From Candidatus Nitrospira nitrosa (lineage in GTDB: Bacteria > Nitrospirota > Nitrospiria > Nitrospirales > Nitrospiraceae), in NCBI RefSeq assembly GCF_001458735.1, contig NZ_CZQA01000008.1:558001-622000 (forward strand): DNA of 64,000 bases. The letters run 5' to 3'. Below the pieces are notes generated by a model, which searched no databases, was not told the origin of the DNA, and saw only the letters and a program-made list of their open reading frames with translations. Positions 1 through 8,200 of this stretch are shown here, in pieces (positions within the stretch are counted from its first letter, which is position 1; each line of letters begins with the position of its first letter). A program made the position numbers and the translations under genes.

Positions 1-156
1 GGAACATTCAAAAATATGCAGGATGCATCAACTCCATTTATTCCGACAGCGGGCCTGGGGATGCGGTGGTTTAATTTCCGGGCTGATGCCGGTGGGGGGT
101 ATGACTTTCGTGAAAAGGGTGCGCTCGTGTCCGCTTCAATTTCCTTGACGTTCTAA
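1..156 (+). CDS. C-terminal end of an outer-membrane beta-barrel-type protein (partial)
   Basis: Frame 1 is open from the first base to a TAA at 154-156 and gives 51 residues of an incomplete protein. The tail has alternating polar and aromatic residues, glycine-rich turns, and ends in ...SLTF. A terminal phenylalanine after an amphipathic strand is the usual signal recognised by the BAM complex in outer-membrane proteins. The next gene, a lipoprotein, starts 15 bases later, so the two are probably co-transcribed. The family cannot be named because the bulk of the protein lies outside the window. Confidence 0.55.
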   Translation, partial: GTFKNMQDASTPFIPTAGLGMRWFNFRADAGGGYDFREKGALVSASISLTF

Positions 157-171
157 TGGTATACTAAACCT

Positions 172-777
172 ATGCGAGCTCGATCATCTGTGAACATCCT
201 ATCTCTCCTATTGTTTGTCACATTACTCAACGGTTGCGGGGGATTGCAGGAAGTGTGGGAAGGCCCCGGCGCCAGGGTATTTCGACCTCAGACCATCGCG
301 GTCCTGCCACCGATGGCCAGCCAGTATGACAGCGCACGCGAGGATATTCAGGATGTCCTGGTGGGAGCACTGAACCGACAAGGCAATATTGAGCGGGTCG
401 TCTCGCCTGAAAACGTCACAGACATCTTCCAGGCCTCGAAAGAGGCGTTTGATTCACTTGTGTTTTACTTTTCTCGTTTGGAGATGACCGGACAATCCGA
501 CAAAGATTCGGCCGTCAAGCTTGGGAAAGCACTGAACGTCGATGCATTCCTCGTGGTTCGCGTCAATTCTTGGGAATACGTCCGCAAGGAAGGTGATAAC
601 GTTGGACGAGTGGGACTGAGTCTTCGACTAATCGATGCTGCCACAGGCACGACAGTCTGGAAAGCCCGCCACGAACGGTCAGACAGTTATATGTTCATCA
701 AGCCGAGTCTCAAGGACATTGCACGAGAGCTTGCCAGCGAGATGATCAAATACATGCCCCCGACGGCCAAGAAGTAA
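172..777 (+). CDS. CsgG/LpoB-like lipoprotein
   Basis: This 201-aa protein has a lipoprotein signal peptide with hydrophobic residues 9-19 and a lipobox L-N-G-C ending at Cys22. The mature part starts with a variable stretch, then IAVLPPMA (about residue 42), a typical first strand of the CsgG/LpoB/GNA1162-like fold. Further on, DAFLVVRVNSWEY and LSLRLIDAATGTTVWKARHE are the later strands of such folds, where the protein describes 'resource-dependent' activators and secretion lipoproteins. It probably sits in the outer membrane facing the periplasm, together with the barrel protein encoded just upstream. The exact role is unknown. ATG at 172 lies only 15 bases after the previous stop. Confidence 0.7.
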   Translation: MRARSSVNILSLLLFVTLLNGCGGLQEVWEGPGARVFRPQTIAVLPPMASQYDSAREDIQDVLVGALNRQGNIERVVSPENVTDIFQASKEAFDSLVFYFSRLEMTGQSDKDSAVKLGKALNVDAFLVVRVNSWEYVRKEGDNVGRVGLSLRLIDAATGTTVWKARHERSDSYMFIKPSLKDIARELASEMIKYMPPTAKK

Positions 778-1142
778 GACTCTCGCGTCATCTCCTCAAT
801 CCGCAACGCACACTTGTCCCATACTAGAAGCATGATTCATAGCAACTGGATCGGATTTCGTCTTTCTCGCCTATACTGAGCTCCGTCGACGCATTACTAA
901 CCCTACCGATGTGAGGGGTCACTAACCGGGCTTGTGCAACACCGGACCCAAGACCATCGCTCATGTTTTGTTCCAGTGAATACAAGGGATCGATCAGGAA
1001 ATCTCGGATCACATTGAGCTTGAAACGAGAACGACCGGCCTCTTACGAAGCCGGCCGTTACACGACTAATCAAATTTGCTTTCTGTGCAGCTCTACCGGA
1101 GCCACTCAGAGAGCACTATCTGCTCCCTCTCAAAGAAGGAAC
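778..1142. other. Non-coding stretch between convergent genes
   Basis: This stretch separates the plus-strand lipoprotein from the minus-strand beta-propeller gene, whose 3' ends face each other. Short open frames here have no codon signature or ribosome site that I can support. The only structure I see is the GC-rich hairpin at 1030-1059. Confidence 0.5.
1030..1059 (-). terminator. Possible terminator hairpin
   Basis: Arms aacgaccggc and gccggccgtt can form a 10-bp stem with one mismatch around a 10-base loop. It lies about 85 bases beyond the stop of the minus-strand beta-propeller gene. There is no proper T-run after the stem on either strand, so this is tentative. Confidence 0.35.
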
Positions 1143-2276
1143 TCAGAGTGGAACGCTTGACTGAAACGTCAGTTCCCCAGTTGCCGGATTGATCATATAG
1201 ACAAAGATATCCTTCGTATCACGATGCACCACATAGACAAACTTTCCCGTCGGATCTACCGTAATACCCTCCGGGTCGCCGCTTGCAGCAACCTTTGGTC
1301 CCACTGTCAGCACGCCTCCCGCATCAATTGTATAGGTCGAGATAGTATCTGCCTGGCCATCTGTCACATAGGCAAACTTCCTGGTCAGATCAACCGTCAC
1401 ACCCTCCGGGCCACTCCCTGTGGAGACGGGCAGACCCGGCACCGGTGCTAGTTCCCCTGTTGGATTAATGCTATACGTCGAGACTGTATTCGATTTCTCA
1501 TTTGTGACATAGAGAAATGATCCAGTTGGGTCTATCGCGATCGCATTTGGGCCTAAACCAGTTGCTAAAGGCACGTTGGGCACTGTCACATCCTCCAATT
1601 TTCCCGTTGTCGCATTAATCTTATAGGTTGAGATAGTGTCTGCTCTAAAATTCGCGACATAGGCCCGTGTTCCCGTGCTATTGATGGCGACGGCATCAGG
1701 ACCTCCACCCGTAAGCTTATGCTCTACCAGTTCCAGCAACCCGTTCGCGACAATCCTATAGACCGAGACGGTATCCGAGTCAAAATTTGTGACATACACG
1801 AAGTTGTGCGCCCAATCCACGGTGATAGAAGCAGGCCTATTTCCTGCTGGAACCGGCGAACCCAGCGATGCCAGCGCTCCGTCCGTTCCAATCGCATAGG
1901 CCGACACTGTGTCCGAACTAAAATTCGTCACATACGCTAGCTTCCTGGTGCTGTTTGCTGCAATGAACGTCGGTTGAAATCCCGTACAGATTTCCCCACT
2001 CGATGTCAAAACTCCCGAGCTCTCGACCTTATACCACACGACCTTATGCGAAGAAGTCTTCACCGCATAGGCGAAGCCTCCAGTAACGGCAGGAGGTCCC
2101 TGGGGAACAGGAAAGCCTACAGGCGAGGAAGAAGTAGGGTCGCAAGGATTTCCTGAGGTATTAGTATTATTAGTGCTATTGTTAGCGGAACACCCAACTC
2201 CCGCCGCCACAAGCAGACACACAGACAGCCCTGACGACAGTAAACGAGAACGCTGCTGGAACATAGATTGATACAT
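1143..2276 (-). CDS. Lactonase/YncE-like beta-propeller lipoprotein
   Basis: The open frame reaches back to 2561, but ATG at 2276 is preceded by a very strong ribosome site (GGAGGGGGGAGGAG) and begins a clear lipoprotein signal: positive residues, a hydrophobic core and a Cys at residue 29 (G-V-G-C). The mature protein of about 350 aa consists of repeated blades of about 48 aa with the pattern 'YVTNFDSDTVSVYRI...G' and 'AIDPTGSFLYVTN'. This is the signature of seven-bladed YncE/lactonase-type (PF10282-like) propellers. The substrate or partner is unknown; such proteins are often surface or periplasmic binding scaffolds rather than enzymes. A low-complexity Ser/Thr/Asn linker follows the lipid anchor. 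Confidence 0.8.
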   Translation of the reverse strand: MYQSMFQQRSRLLSSGLSVCLLVAAGVGCSANNSTNNTNTSGNPCDPTSSSPVGFPVPQGPPAVTGGFAYAVKTSSHKVVWYKVESSGVLTSSGEICTGFQPTFIAANSTRKLAYVTNFSSDTVSAYAIGTDGALASLGSPVPAGNRPASITVDWAHNFVYVTNFDSDTVSVYRIVANGLLELVEHKLTGGGPDAVAINSTGTRAYVANFRADTISTYKINATTGKLEDVTVPNVPLATGLGPNAIAIDPTGSFLYVTNEKSNTVSTYSINPTGELAPVPGLPVSTGSGPEGVTVDLTRKFAYVTDGQADTISTYTIDAGGVLTVGPKVAASGDPEGITVDPTGKFVYVVHRDTKDIFVYMINPATGELTFQSSVPL

Positions 2277-2850
2277 ATCTCCTCCCCCCTCCAATAAGTT
2301 ACAGATCGATCTCCGATTGAGCGTTTTGTACGTTAACCGAACTATCGCCGTGCCCTCAAGACACTCGGGCGTATCAATGCCCCTACAGAAGATGGGAAAA
2401 GGAAACTGATGTGGTTGCCGATCGTTAACACAGTCGGCAGCCCGACTCATACCTGTCTGAATGGTCAGGTCACACACCTCAAACCGTCTCGTGATCAGCT
2501 CCTCCACCCCGTCTATCTCCAAGACATTTACAAACCATTGACACAAATCACGAGCTAGCATACATGCTCAATGAATCAAGAACCGCTACAGACGCTCCGT
2601 CGACGTAACGATTCACGCGGTGATGACTACCTTCATTGCCACCGACAAACGTCTCGTCCTACTGGTCAGTCCACTGTGATATTCTGCATGAAGGAGCTGA
2701 GGCGGTGAGGATCACGATGACATACCCGTCACAGGTGCAACCACAGAAGCACTGCCCAAAGGGACCTCGCGCCAGAAGAGACCCCTCACTCAGCACGCGC
2801 GTCGATTGTCTGTTCTGCAATAGGCTCGGGCTCAGAAAGGTACTACACGC
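2277..2850. other. Intergenic stretch between divergent genes
   Basis: About 570 bases lie between the minus-strand propeller gene and the plus-strand glycosyltransferase, so promoters for both are expected here. A 75-codon frame at 2636-2863 overlaps the next gene and has no family resemblance; I did not call it. I see no repeat, RNA gene or clear promoter. Confidence 0.5.
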
Positions 2851-3942
2851 ATGCGTGCGTTGAGGCTTCAGCTGTCAATCGTCGTGCCTACATTCAACGA
2901 GTCGCAGAATATCCCAGAGTTGCTGCGTCGCCTCGAAGTGACACTTAGCCTGACAGGCTGGGAAATCATCTTCGTTGATGATGACTCGCCCGATGGGACG
3001 GCAGCCGTCGTACGCGATATTGCACGGACTGATCCTCGGGTTCGTTGTCTGCAACGGATCGGCAGGCGCGGATTATCGTCGGCATGTATTGAAGGGATGA
3101 TGGCGGCATCGGCGCCCACCATTGCGGTGATGGATGCCGATTTGCAACATGATGAAACGATTCTGCCCACAATGCTCACCGAGATCGAGGGTGGGGCGGA
3201 TGTGGTAATCGGAACCCGTTATGCTGCTGGTGGTAGCACGGGTGATTGGAACGAATCGCGCAAGGTCATGAGTCAACTTGCGACGACTGCAAGCCGATTG
3301 ATTCTTCAACAGCCCCTCTCGGATCCAATGAGCGGATTCTTCATGCTACAACGGAAGGTGTTGGAGTCAACCGTCCACCATCTCTCGGGTTTAGGCTTTA
3401 AAATCCTACTCGATGTTCTCGCCACCGCCAAGCAGCCACTGCGCATCACGGAAGTGCCCTACCGCTTCCGAGATCGTCTCGCCGGGGAAAGCAAGCTGGA
3501 TGAGATGGTCGTCTGGGAATATGCCATGTTGCTGGCGGACAAGACGATCGGTCGTTATGTCCCCGTGCGCTTTCTCGCCTTTTCAGTCATCGGCGGTATC
3601 GGTCTCTTCGTCCACATGGCGGTACTGAGCGTTGTATTCCATGGACTGGACTGGGCCTTTACCACTGCTCAATCTGTGGCGACAGGCACGGCGATGACAT
3701 TTAATTTTACCCTCAATAACGTTTTAACCTACCGGGACGCTCGGCTACGAGGAGTGGCCTGGTTCAAAGGGCTCGTGAGCTTCATGCTCGCCTGTAGTCT
3801 CGGCGCTTTTGCCAACGTCGGCATCGCCTCCTATTTATTTGAAAACCGAACACAGTGGATCATCGCGGCGCTTGCTGGGGTCTTGGTCGGCGCTGTGTGG
3901 AACTACGCGGTGTCTCAAATCTATACCTGGGGGAAAAAGTAG
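2851..3942 (+). CDS. GT2 polyprenol-phosphate glycosyltransferase fused to GtrA
   Basis: This 363-aa protein has an N-terminal GT-A domain of the Dpm1/DPMS type (about residues 8-230). It shows VVPTFNES, the nucleotide-sugar motif VDDDSPDG (42-49), the metal-binding DADLQH (95-100), and DPMSGFF. The C-terminal part (about 235-360) has four hydrophobic helices with the GtrA pattern, including FNFTLNNVLTY and a final NYAVSQIYTW. The family transfers a sugar from a nucleotide donor to a polyprenyl phosphate at the cytoplasmic membrane, and the GtrA part is thought to move or hold the lipid-linked sugar. The sugar cannot be told from sequence. It stands alone; the region after it is transposon debris. 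Confidence 0.88.
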   Translation: MRALRLQLSIVVPTFNESQNIPELLRRLEVTLSLTGWEIIFVDDDSPDGTAAVVRDIARTDPRVRCLQRIGRRGLSSACIEGMMAASAPTIAVMDADLQHDETILPTMLTEIEGGADVVIGTRYAAGGSTGDWNESRKVMSQLATTASRLILQQPLSDPMSGFFMLQRKVLESTVHHLSGLGFKILLDVLATAKQPLRITEVPYRFRDRLAGESKLDEMVVWEYAMLLADKTIGRYVPVRFLAFSVIGGIGLFVHMAVLSVVFHGLDWAFTTAQSVATGTAMTFNFTLNNVLTYRDARLRGVAWFKGLVSFMLACSLGAFANVGIASYLFENRTQWIIAALAGVLVGAVWNYAVSQIYTWGKK

Positions 3943-3984
3943 GGGAAGCTCCTTGCGCATCCTCATTTGAGATTAAAATTACTA

Positions 3985-4104
3985 GGCTCAGGACTCATTA
4001 AGTTTGTGGGTTCCCCCCGTAAGTGATTTGTGCTTCACTATGGCGGGAGGTAGCCATGAGTGAGAAGTTTCTGTTGACCAAGCAGCGGTTGTACGTTCAG
4101 TAGA
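3985..4104 (+). mobile_element. 5' fragment of an IS5-family element
   Basis: From 3985 the sequence starts with the same 15-base inverted-repeat end (GGCTCAGGACTCATT, after TA) as the larger element to the right. It continues with clear similarity to the reverse complement of that element's right end. The similarity includes a start codon near 4056 and the first transposase codons (MSEKFLLTKQRL), and then a TAG. Homology fades by about 4100. It therefore represents a truncated left end of a related insertion sequence, in the opposite orientation to the complete copy. The 200 bases up to 4303 are not recognisable. Confidence 0.7.
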
Positions 4105-4303
4105 TCACGAACAGTTGATGCCTTACGACCATTACTGTTCCTTGCTGTCGTTGGCCTGTTGCTCGTGAGAGAGAAGCGGTGTGTGAATAAACGCTGATCG
4201 CACATGAACCTGAACATATTGCTCATGTGAGGGTTATGGATCGTCCTGTTGCGCTGAAACAACTTCGACGAAGGTCGATTGGTATCACATACTTGGTCGA
4301 TTA

Positions 4304-4318
4304 GGCTCAGGACTCATT
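4304..4318 (+). repeat. IS terminal inverted repeat, left
   Basis: GGCTCAGGACTCATT; the same 15 bases occur in the same orientation at 3985-3999, and inverted with one change at 5133-5147. Confidence 0.85.
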
Positions 4319-5081
4319 CTTTCAGGTAGAAGATGATGGTGGCTGCGAGACAGATTGCCGAGAAGAAGGTGTGAGCACACCGATCATACCGCATAGCAAT
4401 CCGGCGCTAATCCTTGATCCGCCTGAACATGATCTCGATTTTGTGCCGTTGTTGGTAGAGGGTTTTGCTGTAGCGGTGCCGTATCGTTCGGTTCTTGCGT
4501 GGTGGAATGCATGGTGTGACACCCTGCTTCTTGAGGGCGGTGATGAACCAATCCGCATCATACCCGCGGTCGGCAATCAGATGTGTGGCAGGCGAAAAGT
4601 TGGGCAGCAGGCATCTCGCGCCAGTGTCATCGCTGGTGTGCCCGGCGGTCAGTAACAAATGCACCGGCTTACCCTCGCCGTCGCAGACTGCGTGGAGCTT
4701 GGAATTCAGGCCACCTTTCGTGCGGCCAATACCACGGGGTACTGCCCCTTTTTGAGTAGGGCTGGCTGCCGTTCAGTGAGCCTTGAGATGGGTGGCGTCG
4801 ATCATGAGACAGTCTTTGGTTCTGGACGGTCTCGACAACTCGCGGAAGATCTTGTGAAAGATCCCCGCTCGGCTCCAGCGTACAACCCGGTTGGAGAGGG
4901 TCTTGTGCGGGCCATAGGCCGTCGGCGCATCCTTCCACTGAAAGCCGTACCGGATCACATAGATGATTCCGCTGATCACCCGCCGATCATCCACGCGCGG
5001 CACACCGTGCGACACCGGGAAATAGGGTGTGATCCTGTTCAACTGTTGTCTGGTTAACAGAAACTCGTCACTCATGGCCAC
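4314..5081 (-). pseudogene. IS5-family DDE transposase, broken by two in-frame stops
   Basis: Read in a single frame from ATG at 5081 to TGA at 4314-4316, this is a 256-codon DDE transposase. The N-terminal part has a DUF4096-like region (RVISGIIYVIRYGFQWKDAP), then the catalytic Asp in MIDATHLKAH. After that come GRTKGGLNSKLHAVCDG and ADRGYDADWF with the second Asp, and KIEIMFRRIKD with the catalytic Glu. Two codons are mutated to stops: TGA at 4773-4775, where the family has Arg after AH, and TAG at 4407-4409, where it has Trp in KDWRR. No frameshift is needed, because all parts share one frame. The enzyme is therefore dead unless both stops are suppressed. The stop codon lies within the inverted repeat. 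Confidence 0.88.
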
Positions 5082-5132
5082 CTCTCAGCCAGAGTGAAGC
5101 ACCAATCAGTTCCCGGGGGAAGGCGAAACCTT

Positions 5133-5147
5133 AATGAGTCCTGATCC
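5133..5147 (-). repeat. IS terminal inverted repeat, right
   Basis: AATGAGTCCTGATCC, the inverse of the left repeat with one mismatch, followed by the TA of the target duplication. Confidence 0.85.
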
Positions 5148-5240
5148 TAGATGACGGGTAGCACGTCCAACACGCAGTACGCGCATTCACCGACGCGTAC
5201 TCCCAAGAGCTCCGGTTACTGGAACAGAAGCGTCAGTCTG

Positions 5241-8200
5241 TCAGGCCGATCGTTTGAGGGGAGGCTTATCGTCCAGGACACGTTTGAGGCCTTTGAATTC
5301 CTCTGCTTCTTCCCGCTGCGCTTGTGTGGCTTCATCACGCCGATGTTTGCGCTCACTGCGCGTAAGTTTCACCACCGGTAGCGGATCAAAATGCCGCCAG
5401 GCCGGCATGGTCGCCAAACAACTCGCCAAGATGGCGCCGCTCCGGAGCGCCCAGGCCACAAAGCCCACCGACAAGGTGGTGCCGGTCACCGCCGCCACTC
5501 GTGCCATCAGCTCATGGTGCTCTTGGGCTACATCCACGGCCTGTTCGAGCGAGACCGTCATCTCATCGAGCTTGGCCATGAGCAGATCGCTCACGGAGGG
5601 GGTGCGCTCTGGAGGGTCTGGCTCTAATGTAGGCACCGGCTCCACGGGTAAGACGCTGAAGAGCGGGCGGCCCTGGTCATCGTTGACAAGAAAGAGCGGG
5701 GTCTCTCGTTCATCGGCCGTTGGCCGTTTTGGCTCCTCGGGCACCCGCTCCACGGGACGGTTCGTGGACGGCACGATGAGCACTGGCCCCACAGTGACGG
5801 GTGCCCCCTCGAGCGGAGGCCTCATGGGTCCGGGGAGAACTGGCGGGGGGATCAGCTCCTTGTTAACCGAGGTGACCGGAGCAACCGGTCGAGATGTCCC
5901 TGGACCAAAAGTCTCCTCCCCGGGTAGCGGCAGAGGCGATACCAGGACCGGAGGAACAACCGGAGCCGGTGGCGATGGGGGGGGCGCGCTTTCGAGAACA
6001 TCGGTGACCGTGACCTGAATAGTTTGGGTGGTACTGGCCCCTTGGCTATCGGTCACCCGGACTTGCACCACATACATGTTGTCGCCATTGGCGTCCGTCG
6101 CCGCCTCGAAATCCGGTGGCGCCGTGAAGTTGAGAGCCCCCGTCACCGCATTGATCGTGAACCGCGCCTGATCGACGCCCCCACTGATACTGTAGGTGAG
6201 AGCCTGGACCGGCAGATCCACGTCGGCCCCGGTCACGATCGTCACGGCACTCACATTCTCCGCCACGCTGATCGCCGCCGTGGTCCCACCCCCGTTGCTC
6301 GTGATCGTCGGCGCATCATTCACGGGCGTGATCGTCAGGCTCATGGTTGTGACGCCCAACGAGCCTCCGGCTCCGTCATTGACGGTGAAGGTGAAATTGT
6401 CGCTCGTGATTTCCGACCCGTCGTGCACATAGATCAGTCGATTCGCGACGATGTCAGCCTGCGTAAAGGTGGTGGCCGTGACGCCTGGAGCTGTAGTCAG
6501 TTCCAATCGGCCATAGAGCGGGCCAGTACCGATGGTATAGGTCAATTGGGCGGCGCTGTTATCCACGTCGGTGACGGCTAATTCGCTGGCGTCGATCAGG
6601 TCGATCCCGCCTTCAGCCACGGTGCTGCCAATGTTAGCCGTCAAGACCGGCGCATCGTTCACCGGCGTCACCGTCACACTGATCACTTGCGTTGCCGTAT
6701 TGCCCGCATCGTCGGTGATCGTCACGGTGAAGCTGTCCGTCCCGTTCCAGTCCGCGATCGGGGTGTAGCTCCACAATCCAGTCGCCGGATCGATGCTCGC
6801 CGTCCCCTGCGTCGCGTTGGTGCTCACGGTAAATACCGTCCCGTCGCTCAAGCCCTCCACATCCGTCGCCGTCAGGGTCCCCGTCACCGTCGTGTCTTCG
6901 GTCCCACTCCCGCTCGTGCCCCCCGTCACCACCGTCGGATCGTTTACTGCCGTCACCGTGACCGTCACCGTCGAGGTCTCTGTCACCCCCCCGCTCGTGA
7001 TGGTGTAGGTAAAGCTGTCGCTCCCAGTGAAGTTCGCATTCGGCGTATAGGTCACCGTCCCGTTCGCCAGGAAGGTCACGCTCCCATTCATCCCTTGCGT
7101 CACCCCCGTCAGTACCGGCGTCCCTTCAAAACTATCTGCCGTCGCTCCGGTCGTCCCCGTCAGCACGTTCGCACTGATCGCCGTGTCCTCCGCCGTCGTC
7201 AGGCTGTCATTGGTGATATCCCCCACCGCCGTCACCGTCACACTGATCACTTGCGTCGCCGTATTGCCCGCATCGTCGGTGATCGTCACGGTGAAGCTGT
7301 CGCTGCCGTTCCAGTCCGCCGTCGGCGTGTAGCTCCACAGCCCGGTCGCCGGATCGATGCTCGCCGTCCCCTGCGTCGCGTTGGTGCTCACGGTAAATAC
7401 CGTCCCGTCGCTCAAGCCCTCCACATCCGTCGCCGTCAGGGTCCCCGTCACCGTCGTGTCTTCGGTCCCACTCCCGCTCGTGCCCCCCGTCACCACCGTC
7501 GGATCGTTTACTGCCGTCACCGTGACATCCACGGTATCGGTCGCACTGGAGAACGCCGTGGTCCCCCCGTTCGTCGCCGTGCTCACCTTCGTCCCCGCCG
7601 TCCCGCTGGTTTGATCCCAGGCTCGCAGCGTCAAGGCCCCGGTGCTCGTCCCGTTGTAGTCCGCATTCGGCGCAAAATAGAGGCGCGTGCTCGCATTGTC
7701 CGCGAGGAGAAGGGAGGACGCCGAGCTCACCGCCCCCACAACCGTCCACGTCGTGCCTCCGTTCGTCGTGTAGTACCAGGTCCCGTTCGTCTCGTTCGTC
7801 CCCGTGATCGCGACCCCCTTCGCCGCCCCGCTATCCACATCGGTGATCCCACCCGTAAACGCACTGATGAGCGAGCCCACCGCGCCACTCGGCGCCCCGG
7901 CATCCTCTGCCACGGTGAGCGCCAGCGCCGTATCCGCCAGCACCGGCGCATCATTGACGGCCGTAATCGTGACGGTGGTGCTACCCGTCGCAGTGAGCGC
8001 ACCACCGCTTCCCTGGGCCCCTGTGTTCCCATCGTTGAAGGTCCAATTGATTTGGGCGCTGGACGGAGGGGCCTCGCTTGAGTTGCTGTAGGCAATCTGC
8101 TGCATCGCCGAGTTGACGAGGCTGTTCGTGGCATTACTGTTGAAGGTGAATACCAGCGTGCCGCCGCTGTTGGTATAGGTTCCTATGGTGGTGCCCCCCA

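Larger units (their letters stand above)
4304..5147 (-). mobile_element. IS5-family (IS427-like) insertion sequence, inactive
   Basis: The element is 844 bp long with 15-base terminal inverted repeats (one mismatch) at 4304-4318 and 5133-5147. It is flanked on both sides by TA (4302-4303 and 5148-5149), consistent with a 2-bp target duplication as known for the IS427 group. One transposase frame on the minus strand fills nearly the whole element but carries two stop codons. The element lies about 90 bases past the stop of the giant adhesin gene. Confidence 0.85.

Noticed and set aside
2636-2863. 75-codon open frame before the glycosyltransferase
   Set aside because: It overlaps the real gene, has no ribosome site and no similarity.
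4773-5081. Programmed frameshift in the IS transposase
   Set aside because: Both parts lie in the same frame; the break is an in-frame TGA, not a shift.
5177-5200. 7-bp hairpin GTACGCG/CGCGTAC after the giant gene
   Set aside because: Too short and without T-run to be called a terminator.
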